This document shows, one piece after another, positions 16,975 through 24,967 of a stretch of DNA of 64,000 bases. Location of the stretch: NCBI GenBank assembly GCA_019415435.1, contig DXZE01000003.1, positions 1-64,000 of the forward strand, read 5' to 3'. Origin of the DNA: Erysipelotrichaceae bacterium (GTDB taxonomy: Bacteria; Bacillota_I; Bacilli_A; Erysipelotrichales; Erysipelotrichaceae). Position numbers and translations under genes: made by a program. Position 1 is the stretch's first letter, and every line of letters starts with the position of its first letter. The notes under the pieces are model-generated. The model made no database searches and was not told where the DNA came from. It was given only the letters and a program-made list of their open reading frames with translations.

Positions 16975-16984
16975 TGGAAATGAA

Positions 16985-18241
16985 ATGAGAAAGATATTCC
17001 ATATTGATATAAATCACTGCTATGCCCAGATTGAAGAAATGCGTTGTCCAAAGCTCAGAAATGTTCCCATGGCAGTAGGAGGACATGAAGAAAAAAGACA
17101 TGGCATTATTCTGGCTAAGAATGATATCGCCAAAAAGATAGGTATTAAAACAGGAGAATCCTTACGCGAGGCAAAAGAGAAGTGCCCGGATCTTCTGATT
17201 ATCCCGCCTGACTATGATGCCTATATCTATTACACAAATGCGGTAAAAAAGATTTACTACGAATACAGCGATTGCGTGGAGTCATTTGGTCTTGATGAAG
17301 CATGGATCGATTATACCGATTCCGAACATTTATTTGGAGATCCTGTGCAATGTGCAGCTTCTATTCAGAAAAGAGTATTGCAGGAAATTGGTTTAACCGT
17401 ATCTGTTGGGGTTTCCTGGAATAAGGTATTTGCCAAGCTTGGCAGTGATATGAAGAAACCTTATGGCTTAACAGTTATTACAAAAGAAAACTACAAAGAC
17501 ACTGTCTGGCCATTACCGGCAGAAGATCTGATGTATGTAGGTCCTGCCACAAGCCGCAAGCTTCATGAAAGAGGCATTCTCACCATTGGTGATCTGGCTC
17601 AGTATCCTGTTGTCTATTTGGAAAAGGCAATGGGTGTTGCAGGAGAGATGATTCATGCTTTTGCGAATGGAATGGATCCTTCGACAGTATCCAGGACAGC
17701 TTCTCAGGCACCTGTAAAGTCTATTGGCAATGCCATTACGATGGTTCATGATGTCTCTTCCTCAGAAGAGATCAGACCTGTGTATTATGTGCTTTGCGAG
17801 GCTGTTGCGTCCCGCTTAAAAGAGGCAGGCATGGAAGGAGATACAATCAGTATTTCCTTACGCAATGCCGATCTCAACTGGTATGCCATGCAGCGTAAAA
17901 CTGCTCAGAAAACCAATGTCAGTACTGAGATTATGATGGAGGCAGAAAGCATGTTAGCAGCCTATGACTTTGCTTCTCCTTTGCGGGCTGTCGGTATCAG
18001 TGTCAGTTCTTTATCTAAAGATAACGGTACACGTCAGTTGTCTTTATTTCAGGATGAAAAGAAACATGAAAAAGACAGATGTATAGATCAGGCTATGGAT
18101 GATATCCGTAATCACTATGGCTTCTATGCCATCAGAAGAGCCTGCACGCTCAAAGACAGACCGCTTACCGAATTTAACGTCAAAGAAGATCATACCGTAC
18201 ATCCGACCGGTTATTTTCAGGGTAGAAAGATGAGGCTATAA
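16985..18241 (+). CDS. Y-family (Pol IV/UmuC-like) translesion DNA polymerase
   Basis: A 418-residue protein. The palm begins FHIDINHCYAQIEE: Asp8 is the first metal ligand and Tyr13 the predicted steric gate. SFGLDEAWIDYT holds the Asp-Glu catalytic pair (about 101-102). SVGVSWNKVFAKLGSDMKKP is the conserved palm/thumb segment, and a little-finger domain follows. The C-terminal tail contains QLSLFQDEKK, which resembles a beta-clamp-binding motif (QLSLF). It copies damaged DNA with low fidelity. It is controlled by the divergent S24 repressor and its stop is directly followed by the start of the 80-residue gene. Confidence 0.93.
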   Translation: MRKIFHIDINHCYAQIEEMRCPKLRNVPMAVGGHEEKRHGIILAKNDIAKKIGIKTGESLREAKEKCPDLLIIPPDYDAYIYYTNAVKKIYYEYSDCVESFGLDEAWIDYTDSEHLFGDPVQCAASIQKRVLQEIGLTVSVGVSWNKVFAKLGSDMKKPYGLTVITKENYKDTVWPLPAEDLMYVGPATSRKLHERGILTIGDLAQYPVVYLEKAMGVAGEMIHAFANGMDPSTVSRTASQAPVKSIGNAITMVHDVSSSEEIRPVYYVLCEAVASRLKEAGMEGDTISISLRNADLNWYAMQRKTAQKTNVSTEIMMEAESMLAAYDFASPLRAVGISVSSLSKDNGTRQLSLFQDEKKHEKDRCIDQAMDDIRNHYGFYAIRRACTLKDRPLTEFNVKEDHTVHPTGYFQGRKMRL

Positions 18242-18484
18242 ATGCAGTTATACAAGCGTTATATAGATGTGATTGTAGAACAGAGCAGAACAGGGAAAAT
18301 CGTTCCGCTGTATATATGCTGGGATAATGGGCAGAGATATCACATTGATAAGATTTTAAGCAGAGAACAGCGTGCTTCCCAGGTAGGAGGATGCGGAATG
18401 CGCTATGTCTGTGTCATTCAGGGTAAAACAAGAAATCTGTTTCTTGAAAGAAACAGATGGTTTATTGAAAGTTATCAGCCGTAA
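18242..18484 (+). CDS. Small conserved protein coupled to the Y-family polymerase
   Basis: 80 residues, starting on the base after the polymerase stop (TAAATG) with no ribosome-binding site of its own, so translation should be coupled. The sequence shows beta-rich segments (KIVPLYICWDNGQRYHID, GMRYVCVIQGKTRNLFLE) and no membrane helix. I do not recognise a named family. Its position matches that of YolD-like proteins that accompany UmuC-type polymerases in Firmicutes, so a role as polymerase partner is likely but unproven. Confidence 0.75.
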   Translation: MQLYKRYIDVIVEQSRTGKIVPLYICWDNGQRYHIDKILSREQRASQVGGCGMRYVCVIQGKTRNLFLERNRWFIESYQP

Positions 18485-18486
18485 TA

Positions 18487-18759
18487 TTATTTATCATTAA
18501 TTACAGAAATATCATTGGAGACATGCATGTCAGGTGTCATAGCCGTAATCCGGTTTGTATCTGTTAACATGCTGATCTCCTTTTCTTTTGCGTCATTATC
18601 CCTGGCTAATGTATCTACCGAATTGCTGATGCTCTGTATCTGTCTTGAAAGCTGGTTATTATAATTCCTCAGAAATGTTTCAGAAATAATGCATGCGGAG
18701 AGAGAAAACATAAAGAGAAATGCCACAAATCTTGTAAAACGGAACTTCTTATGATTCAT
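18487..18759 (-). CDS. FtsL/DivIC-like small bitopic membrane protein
   Basis: 90 residues from the ATG at 18759, which has AGGAGG 6 bp upstream. A basic N-terminus (MNHKKFRFTRF) leads into one membrane helix (about 10-30), then an outside heptad-like stretch rich in Asn, Gln and Ser. Size and plan match FtsL/DivIC division proteins, but sequence similarity is too weak to be sure and it is not beside division genes. It overlaps the upstream RHH-like gene by 11 bp. The gene ends 3 bp from the convergent polymerase partner gene with no terminator between. Confidence 0.6.
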   Translation of the reverse strand: MNHKKFRFTRFVAFLFMFSLSACIISETFLRNYNNQLSRQIQSISNSVDTLARDNDAKEKEISMLTDTNRITAMTPDMHVSNDISVINDK

Positions 18760-18931
18760 GTGATGCCTCCTCATTCAGCTTCTTCTTAAACCACTCTGAG
18801 CGGTTATCCATACTTTCCAATAACTGTATCAACTCAGAATCATGCCTGGTGTTCAGTTTGAACACATATCTTTTCACATATTTTTTCTGATAATCCCTAT
18901 TGTACTGCATTCTCTTCTGATTCTTTTTCAT
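18749..18931 (-). CDS. Small ribbon-helix-helix-like protein
   Basis: 60 residues from the ATG at 18931, which has AGGGG upstream; longer readings run through the promoter. After a basic head (KKNQKRMQYNRDYQKKYVKRY), VFKLNTRHDSELIQLLESM and SEWFKKKLNEE fit the beta-strand/two-helix plan of small RHH DNA-binding proteins found on phages and plasmids and in many Firmicutes. An 18-bp perfect palindrome lies at its own transcription start, which fits autoregulation. It is co-transcribed with the FtsL/DivIC-like gene. Confidence 0.65.
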   Translation of the reverse strand: MKKNQKRMQYNRDYQKKYVKRYVFKLNTRHDSELIQLLESMDNRSEWFKKKLNEEASHES

Positions 18932-18942
18932 ATTTTCCCCTA

Positions 18943-18965
18943 TGATTGGTACACCAATCATTATA
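18943..18965 (-). promoter_or_regulatory. Promoter -10 and palindromic operator of the RHH-like gene
   Basis: Minus-strand extended -10 TGCTATAAT (ends at 18960) runs directly into the perfect palindrome TGATTGGT-AC-ACCAATCA (18943-18960), which covers the expected start of transcription and ends just before the ribosome-binding site. Confidence 0.6.
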
Positions 18966-19044
18966 GCACAAGAAATTAAGCATATACGTATAACTTTGTA
19001 AAAATGATGTAAAAGTTGTATTCTTAAGCACAACAGGAGGCTGT

Positions 19045-20019
19045 ATGGGTATTACTGTATTTGGAGCTGTTTTCGTAGATATTAAAGGTTATCCGTTTGA
19101 AAGATTTGTCCCGGGTGGACGCAATGCCGGAAAGGTAGAGCAGGTACATGGCGGTGTATCCCGTAATGTTGCGGAAGATATTGCCAATGTAGAACTAAGA
19201 CCTACCTTTGTCAGTGTGGTCGATCATTCCGGTACCGGTACGGATGTTATTGAAAAGCTGAATCGTCATAAGGTGAATACAAAATACATTCAGAGAATTG
19301 ATGGCGGCTTAGGTACATGGCTTGCAGTGTTTAATCATGAAGGGGATGTTGTGGCATCTATATCACAAAGACCGGATTTATCCGGAATCAATGACATTCT
19401 TGATCAGTATGGAGATGAAATATTCTCTAACTCTGATTCCATTGTTGTAGAGATTGATATGAACTCGGATCTTCTCAAACGTATCTTTGACTATGCGGAT
19501 AAGTATGGCATCAAGGTATATGCGGTGGTGTCCAACATGTCGATTGCGATGGAAAGAAGAGATCTGATGAAAAGAACCGGTTGTGTTGTATGCAATGATC
19601 AGGAGGCTGGTCTTCTTTTCTCAGATAACTATGAAGGTATGTCAGCGGAAGAACTGGCTCCAGTCATCATGGATCGGGCCAAGACAGCCCAGTATCCAAA
19701 GATGGTCGTGACAATGGGAGATCAGGGTGCCGTATGGACAGATGGCAATACCTGTGGTGTAGCACCAGCCCAGAAGACTGCTGTCGTGGATACTACCGGG
19801 GCAGGGGATGCTTTCTTTGCCGGCTGTGCAATCGGCTTAACCTATGGTAAAACTCTTGCCCAGGCTTGTTCTATCGGTACCCGCTTAGCTTCCTCTGTCA
19901 TTGCCACAAAAGAATCTGTATGCCCGCGCTTTGAACCAGCTGAATTTAATCTGGATACAGCTGCGGCACGCTGCCAACAGATGGACCTGTTCTCTGAAGA
20001 ACATCTGGACAGTAAATAA
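19045..20019 (+). CDS. PfkB-family carbohydrate/nucleoside kinase
   Basis: A 324-residue ribokinase-type protein. The N-terminal signature GGVSRNVAEDIANV (about 32-45) and the C-terminal DTTGAGDAFFAG (catalytic Asp of GAGD, about 252) are both intact. It phosphorylates a sugar, nucleoside or related alcohol with ATP. The sequence has some likeness to pseudouridine kinases, and the next gene is a deoxynucleoside kinase, so a nucleoside-salvage substrate is a reasonable guess. CAGGAGG precedes the ATG. Confidence 0.88.
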   Translation: MGITVFGAVFVDIKGYPFERFVPGGRNAGKVEQVHGGVSRNVAEDIANVELRPTFVSVVDHSGTGTDVIEKLNRHKVNTKYIQRIDGGLGTWLAVFNHEGDVVASISQRPDLSGINDILDQYGDEIFSNSDSIVVEIDMNSDLLKRIFDYADKYGIKVYAVVSNMSIAMERRDLMKRTGCVVCNDQEAGLLFSDNYEGMSAEELAPVIMDRAKTAQYPKMVVTMGDQGAVWTDGNTCGVAPAQKTAVVDTTGAGDAFFAGCAIGLTYGKTLAQACSIGTRLASSVIATKESVCPRFEPAEFNLDTAAARCQQMDLFSEEHLDSK

Positions 20020-20066
20020 AGAATGCGTACAATAGAAACTGTTGTGTTTCAGGGAGGCATCTTGTG

Positions 20067-20753
20067 ATGATCATTATGGCAGGTACAATCGGGGCAGGGA
20101 AATCCAATCTGACCCGCATTCTTTCAGAACATTTAGGCACTAAGGCATTCTATGAACCGGTAGAAGAAAATCCTATTCTGCCTTTATATTACAGTGATAT
20201 GAAACGCTATGCTTTCTTATTGCAGATATACTTTTTAAACAAGCGTTTCCGCATGATTAAAAAGGCCATGCAGGATGATAATAATGTGCTTGACCGTTCT
20301 ATTTATGAAGATGCACTGTTCTTTCATATGAATGCAGAAAAGGGTAATGCGACGCCTCAGGAAACAGCTGTCTATGATGATCTTCTTGATAATATGATGG
20401 AAGAACTGCCTTATGCTTCTCATAAGAAAGCACCGGATTTATTAGTCTATATAGATGTATCTTTGGATACCATGCTGAAAAGGATCCGTCAGAGAGGCAG
20501 ATCCTATGAACAGATTGAAACAGATCCTTCCTTAAAGGATTATTATGCAGATCTGGTTAAGCATTACAAAGTCTGGTATGAAGACTATCATATCTCTCCT
20601 AAGATCAGAATTGATGGAGACAAATACGACTTTGTCTTAAACAAACAGGATAGAAAAACAGTTCTTACCATGATTGATAAAGAACTGCTTACATTAAATA
20701 AACTGAGTGATACACAATATCAGAAACTGATGGATAAGCTTACTGATCTCTGA
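20067..20753 (+). CDS. Deoxynucleoside kinase (dGK/dAK type)
   Basis: About 228 residues. P-loop GTIGAGKSN near the N-terminus, Glu of FYEPVEENP, DRSIYEDALFF (the DRS motif) and the arginine-rich lid RIRQRGRSYEQ are all present. It phosphorylates deoxynucleosides for salvage. GGGAGG fits either the ATG at 20067 or the GTG at 20064 next to it; the ATG is preferred. The 3' end overlaps the convergent FAD dehydrogenase gene by 14 bp, so no terminator can lie between them. Confidence 0.92.
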   Translation: MIIMAGTIGAGKSNLTRILSEHLGTKAFYEPVEENPILPLYYSDMKRYAFLLQIYFLNKRFRMIKKAMQDDNNVLDRSIYEDALFFHMNAEKGNATPQETAVYDDLLDNMMEELPYASHKKAPDLLVYIDVSLDTMLKRIRQRGRSYEQIETDPSLKDYYADLVKHYKVWYEDYHISPKIRIDGDKYDFVLNKQDRKTVLTMIDKELLTLNKLSDTQYQKLMDKLTDL

Positions 20754-22290
20754 TGGCTTCGATAACAGCTTCTGCCTGCTTAATGCCATCTACTGCAGAA
20801 CTGACAATACCACCCGCGTAGCCGGCACCTTCTCCACAAGGATAGAGTCCCTCTACAGAGATACTCTGTCCTTTTTCATTTCTTACCATCCTGATAGGGG
20901 AAGAAGAACGTGACTCCATGCCAGTCATAATACCCTGATCAATAAATCCCGGTATATTATGATCAAAAGCTGCCAATCCATCTTCTAATGCCTGATTTAC
21001 GGCATCAGAGAATAATGCATGCATATCTTCCATGATGACACCTCTTGAATAGCTGGAAGAAATGCAGGCAGATCCGGGGACATTATGATTTAAATAATCT
21101 GATATGTTTTCGCACGGAGCCATAAAGTGATCCCGATAGGCACGCTTTTCCAATTCTTTCTGAAAGATAAATCCATCCAGGGGATGACCATGATCAAACT
21201 CAGAAGAAGGGATCTGTACAAGAATAGCCGCATTGGCATTTTTTCCATCTCTGGCAGAATAACTCATACCGTTTACCGCAAGATGTCCTTCTTCCGTAGA
21301 GGCAGGAATGACAACGCCACCCGGACACATACAGAAGGAATAGACACCTCTGCCATTTCTACTGCGGTGGGTCAGCTTATAGGAGGCTGCCCCTAAAGAT
21401 GGATGGTCCCAGTATTTACCATACTGATTTTGATTGATCAGAATCTGGGGATGTTCGACTCTGACACCTGCCGCAAAGTCCTTCTGAATAATGGATACAC
21501 CATGGTTATATAGAGTTTCATATGTATCAGATGCACTGTGACCTGTACATAACAATACGTAAGAACAGTCATATGTACCATGGTTTGTCACAATGCCATT
21601 GATTTCATTGTTTTTAACTACAATATCAAGAAGCTTAGTCTCAAAATGAATTTCACCGCCAAGTTTTATGACTTTCTTACGGATATTCTTAACAATCTTT
21701 CTTAAAACATCTGTACCGATGTGAGGTCTGTGTTCATAGGCAATTGCCGGATCGGCGCCTGCTTCTATGAATTCTTCCATGACTTTGGAAACCCGGATAT
21801 TCTTCATTCTGGAAGTCAGCTTGCCATCAGAAAAAGTGCCGGCGCCGCCTTCCCCATACTGAACATTGGATTCTTTTTTGAGGCTGCCTGTTTTAAAGAA
21901 AGTCTCTACATCTTTTGTTCTTTCTTCTACGCATTTACCCCTTTCAATGACAATCGGCTTTAAACCGCATTCTGCAAGTAATAAAGCTGCAAACATGCCA
22001 GAAGGTCCAAAACCAACAATAACCGGTCTTTCTTCACTCTTTAAAGGCAATGGATTGTGATATACCTCTTTACGATCTTCACTTACATCCTTCATGCGCA
22101 AGTAGCGCTGTTCATTCTTCACATCCGCATAAACGGTATAAGAAAAATGAAGATCTTTTCTTGCGTCAAGAGATTCTCTTTCTATCTCAAAAGAACGTAT
22201 CTCAAAAGGAGAACAATGCAGCTTATGCGCAATATGGGATACATTTAACTTCTGCCCTACAGGACAATGAATCTGATTAATCTTTAACAT
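20740..22290 (-). CDS. FAD-dependent dehydrogenase (COG2509 type)
   Basis: 516 residues. A distinct N-terminal domain (about 1-85) precedes the FAD-binding motif VIVGFGPSGMFAALLLAE; NVQYGEGGAGTFSDGKLTSR and the C-terminal GLYPCGEGAGYAGGIVSSAVDG are diagnostic for this widespread but biochemically undefined family. I chose the ATG at 22290: a TATAAT ends 10 bases upstream, so the message is almost leaderless, and the alternative ATG at 22302 is part of that box. Confidence 0.88.
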   Translation of the reverse strand: MLKINQIHCPVGQKLNVSHIAHKLHCSPFEIRSFEIERESLDARKDLHFSYTVYADVKNEQRYLRMKDVSEDRKEVYHNPLPLKSEERPVIVGFGPSGMFAALLLAECGLKPIVIERGKCVEERTKDVETFFKTGSLKKESNVQYGEGGAGTFSDGKLTSRMKNIRVSKVMEEFIEAGADPAIAYEHRPHIGTDVLRKIVKNIRKKVIKLGGEIHFETKLLDIVVKNNEINGIVTNHGTYDCSYVLLCTGHSASDTYETLYNHGVSIIQKDFAAGVRVEHPQILINQNQYGKYWDHPSLGAASYKLTHRSRNGRGVYSFCMCPGGVVIPASTEEGHLAVNGMSYSARDGKNANAAILVQIPSSEFDHGHPLDGFIFQKELEKRAYRDHFMAPCENISDYLNHNVPGSACISSSYSRGVIMEDMHALFSDAVNQALEDGLAAFDHNIPGFIDQGIMTGMESRSSSPIRMVRNEKGQSISVEGLYPCGEGAGYAGGIVSSAVDGIKQAEAVIEAIRDQ

Positions 22291-22300
22291 AACTGCATGC

Positions 22301-22306
22301 ATTATA
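22301..22306 (-). promoter_or_regulatory. -10 box of the FAD dehydrogenase gene
   Basis: Minus-strand TATAAT, with a weak TTCGCA 18 bp upstream. Ten bases remain to the ATG, with no Shine-Dalgarno sequence. Confidence 0.5.
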
Positions 22307-22348
22307 CATGAAATGATATGAAAATGCGAAAGCTTTGGTTTTCTCCTG

Positions 22349-22354
22349 TATAAT
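22349..22354 (+). promoter_or_regulatory. -10 box of the serine dehydratase operon
   Basis: TATAAT 18 bp before the sdaAB ATG, with AAAAAAGG as ribosome-binding site. No good -35 is seen, so an activator may be needed. It is divergent from the FAD dehydrogenase promoter 42 bp away. Confidence 0.5.
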
Positions 22355-22372
22355 AGAAAAAAGGTAATCTGA

Positions 22373-23065
22373 ATGAATATATTTGATGTAATTGGCCCGG
22401 TAATGGTAGGACCCTCCAGCTCTCATACTGCCGGAGCTGTAAAAATAGGCAGAACAGCCTTACGCTTATTAAAAGAACCGGTAAAACATGCGGATATTTA
22501 TCTGTATGGCTCTTTTGCGTCCACTGGTAAAGGTCATGGTACTGATAAGGCATTGGTTGCTGGATTATTAGGCTTAACGGTAGATGATTCCCGGATACCA
22601 GACAGCTTCCGGTTAGCTCGTGAAAGAGGCTTATCTTTTCAATTCTATGCCGATACAGAGGCATATCATGTTCATCCAAACAGTGCAAAAATGTCTTTAA
22701 CCGGCATTAATGGAAAGAAACTTACAATGCTTGCCTCTTCACCAGGAGCTTCCCGTATTCTCGTTAATGAAATCAATGGTGTACAGACATCTTTCTCTGG
22801 TGAAAGTCCGACCATTATTGTAAGAAATGAAGATCATCCTGGCTGTATTGCCAAAGTAACAGGCATTCTGCGGGATCATTCTGTTAATATTGCCAGAATG
22901 TCATTAACAAGAGAGAACAGAGGCGGCTATGCGGCTATGATTCTGGAAACAGATCAGGAAGTATCTGAAGATCTGATCAATGAAATCAGACATACAGAAG
23001 GCGTACAGAATGCTGTATATCTGGGTAAGGATAAAGGAGATACAATCGATGTTTCAGTCAGTTAA
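22373..23065 (+). CDS. sdaAB: L-serine dehydratase, beta subunit
   Basis: 230 residues. N-terminal SdaA-beta domain with GPVMVGPSSSHTAGAVKIG, and a C-terminal ACT domain (about 148-220, IIVRNEDHPGCIAKVTGIL) that may sense serine. With the alpha subunit it forms the oxygen-sensitive Fe-S enzyme that turns serine into pyruvate and ammonia. It overlaps sdaAA by 17 bp. Confidence 0.96.
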   Translation: MNIFDVIGPVMVGPSSSHTAGAVKIGRTALRLLKEPVKHADIYLYGSFASTGKGHGTDKALVAGLLGLTVDDSRIPDSFRLARERGLSFQFYADTEAYHVHPNSAKMSLTGINGKKLTMLASSPGASRILVNEINGVQTSFSGESPTIIVRNEDHPGCIAKVTGILRDHSVNIARMSLTRENRGGYAAMILETDQEVSEDLINEIRHTEGVQNAVYLGKDKGDTIDVSVS

Positions 23066-23927
23066 AGATATGAGGGAAGCCTGTGAAAGAGAAAAGCTAC
23101 CTTTATGGAAAGTTATATTGAAAGAAGACGCTAAGGAAGAAGGTATCTCAGAAGAAGAATCTTTTGCGAAGATGAAACATATGTATCTTGCGATGAAGGA
23201 ATCTGTAAAGGATTATGATGCCTCCAGAAGAAGTGCTTCTGGCTTGGCGGGCGGATGTGCAGAAAAGGTACATGTCCGCAAAGAAAAGGGTCAGATGATC
23301 AGCGGTGACTTTATTGCGGGGGTTATGGAGAAGGCTCTTGCGATAGCAGAAGGCAATGCCTGTATGCGCCGTATTGTCGCAGCACCAACCGCTGGCAGCT
23401 GTGGTGTACTGCCGGCTGTTTTAATCAGCCTGCAGGAAGAAAGAAACTACAGCGATGATCATATGACAGAAGCTTTATATATAGCTGGCGGTATAGGTGG
23501 TGTCATTGGTTTAAAAGCATCTTTAGCAGGAGCACAGGGAGGATGTCAGGCGGAAATCGGATCAGCTTCTGCTATGGCTGCCGCAGCCCTTGTATATCTT
23601 GATGGAGGCACACCTGAACAATGTGGTGATGCATGTGCACTTGCCTTAAAAGGACTTATGGGGCTGGTTTGTGATCCGGTAGGAGGACTTGTAGAAGTGC
23701 CTTGTATCAAGCGCAATGTGATTGGCAGTGTTAATGCCATCACATCCGCAGATATGGCTTTAGCTGGTATACATAGTGCAGTGGATTGTGATGAAGTGAT
23801 CGATGCCATGCGCAGGGTAGGAGAGGCGATGCCGGATTCCCTGCGTGAAACTGGCAAAGGAGGCATTGCGGCCTGCCCATCCGCTCAATCCCTGCTTAAG
23901 AAACTGCAGAATCATGATGAAACATAA
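23049..23927 (+). CDS. sdaAA: L-serine dehydratase, Fe-S alpha subunit
   Basis: 292 residues from the ATG at 23049, which has AAAGGAG inside the end of sdaAB. The Fe-S ligands are in AGSCGVLPA, and further conserved cysteines occur in QGGCQAEIGSASAMAAA and GLVCDPVGGLVEVPC. Catalytic half of the enzyme; expected to feed pyruvate to fermentation. Its end overlaps the next small gene by 14 bp. Confidence 0.96.
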   Translation: MFQSVKDMREACEREKLPLWKVILKEDAKEEGISEEESFAKMKHMYLAMKESVKDYDASRRSASGLAGGCAEKVHVRKEKGQMISGDFIAGVMEKALAIAEGNACMRRIVAAPTAGSCGVLPAVLISLQEERNYSDDHMTEALYIAGGIGGVIGLKASLAGAQGGCQAEIGSASAMAAAALVYLDGGTPEQCGDACALALKGLMGLVCDPVGGLVEVPCIKRNVIGSVNAITSADMALAGIHSAVDCDEVIDAMRRVGEAMPDSLRETGKGGIAACPSAQSLLKKLQNHDET

Positions 23928-24255
23928 ATACCAGTCTGCTTGTTCGATTATTCAGTATCTTAAGAAACAGTATGGATATGATGCATTCATGGAAGCAGTA
24001 CATGTACCGAAAACAGATAGTACATGGAAATGGAATATTCCATATTACTGTTATCTCTATACCAGGGATCATCAGGCAGTCTTGTTAGTTACTATTAAAG
24101 AAGTAAGAGATACATTACAGGCACAGGAAGATTTATCCTGGTCTGATGTATTGGAATATTATGAAGAAGACTCTTTGAAAGATATGGAAAAAGGAAATAT
24201 AGCAGATGCTTATTTCTGTGAAACATTCTTGATGATGAAAAGCCTTATGAAATAA
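23914..24255 (+). CDS. Hypothetical protein coupled to serine dehydratase
   Basis: 113 residues starting at ATGATG inside the 3' end of sdaAA. It is soluble, with no signal or membrane helix, rich in Tyr and acidic residues; visible segments are SIIQYLKKQYGYDAF and WSDVLEYYEEDSLKD. I do not recognise a family. The 14-bp overlap suggests it is made with the dehydratase, perhaps as an accessory or regulator, but there is no other evidence for a function. Confidence 0.65.
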   Translation: MMKHKYQSACSIIQYLKKQYGYDAFMEAVHVPKTDSTWKWNIPYYCYLYTRDHQAVLLVTIKEVRDTLQAQEDLSWSDVLEYYEEDSLKDMEKGNIADAYFCETFLMMKSLMK

Positions 24256-24282
24256 AAAATCATATCTTTTATGAGATATGAT
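24253..24282 (-). terminator. Terminator of the TetR gene
   Basis: ATCATATCT/AGATATGAT stem with a 6-nt loop. On the minus strand it is followed by TTTTTATTT. The stem contains the stop codon of the TetR gene. The plus strand has no T-run, so read-through from the serine dehydratase operon is not clearly stopped here. Confidence 0.75.
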
Positions 24283-24856
24283 CTGGTTCCTGCATTTCTT
24301 CCATATGGGACAGTCTTCTGACTGCTTCCTGGATATTTCCCTTCATCAGATAAGACGTACGCATAACTATGATTTTAGGATCTTCAGCCATGCCTTTATC
24401 AATCCAGTCTAAAACAATACCCGCAAATCCATACTTATAGAAATCCGCAATGAATTTCTTATCTGCTACATTAATATGAATGCCTTTTGAGGCATCATTT
24501 ACAACATCCATTAGCAGGGTATAGGCACTGTCCTGAATAATATTCTTTAAATGACCGCCGCTGCGGGAATGATAGGTCTTTAAGATGAAATGACTGTTAT
24601 CCAGCATCTGTCTGCACATGCCCTCCATGCCTTCTTCCCAATTATTGCTTTTGCGGTTGGAACCGATTGCCTCAGAAACAGAAGTTGTATACATCCATTC
24701 AATTAGATCATAGATATCATGAAAGTGATAATAAAAAGTCTGACGGTTTACACCGCATTCATCTGTAAGATCACTGATTGTGATCTTATCTAATGTTTTT
24801 CTTTTTAAAACTTTTTTCAATGCTTCTGCTAATGCGTACTTTGTATGATCTGACAT
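24269..24856 (-). CDS. TetR/AcrR-family transcriptional regulator (DhaS-like)
   Basis: 195 residues from the ATG at 24856, before which lies AAGGCAGG. N-terminal helix-turn-helix (about 8-55): KITISDLTDECGVNRQTFYYHFHDIYDLI, of the subgroup that also includes DhaS and FatR-like activators. The C-terminal domain (about 75-180) should bind an unknown ligand or partner. A longer form beginning at 24880 cannot be excluded, since its ATG is 6 bases past the promoter -10. Divergent from the tRNA genes. Confidence 0.85.
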   Translation of the reverse strand: MSDHTKYALAEALKKVLKRKTLDKITISDLTDECGVNRQTFYYHFHDIYDLIEWMYTTSVSEAIGSNRKSNNWEEGMEGMCRQMLDNSHFILKTYHSRSGGHLKNIIQDSAYTLLMDVVNDASKGIHINVADKKFIADFYKYGFAGIVLDWIDKGMAEDPKIIVMRTSYLMKGNIQEAVRRLSHMEEMQEPDHIS

Positions 24857-24886
24857 ATTGCCTGCCTTGTCTAATTTCATATTCCT

Positions 24887-24932
24887 ATCATACAAAATTT
24901 TCTTCCATATATCAAAAAATAGTGTATACTAT
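24887..24932. promoter_or_regulatory. Divergent promoter region of TetR gene and tRNA genes
   Basis: Minus strand: TTGATA (24910-24915), 17 bp, TATGAT (24887-24892) for the TetR gene. Plus strand: TATACT (24925-24930) for the tRNAs, with only a weak CTTCCA at -35. The inverted repeat ATAGT-GTAT-ACTAT (24919-24932) overlaps the tRNA -10 and could be a TetR operator or chance. Confidence 0.5.
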
Positions 24933-24967
24933 ATTAGCGTCTCATAAAAAAGACAATGATGGCACTT

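Noticed and set aside
18487..18931. Toxin-antitoxin pair
   Set aside because: An RHH-like gene followed by a small overlapping gene looks like one, but the second product is a bitopic membrane protein with a coiled-coil region and no toxin motif. FtsL/DivIC-like is the simpler reading.
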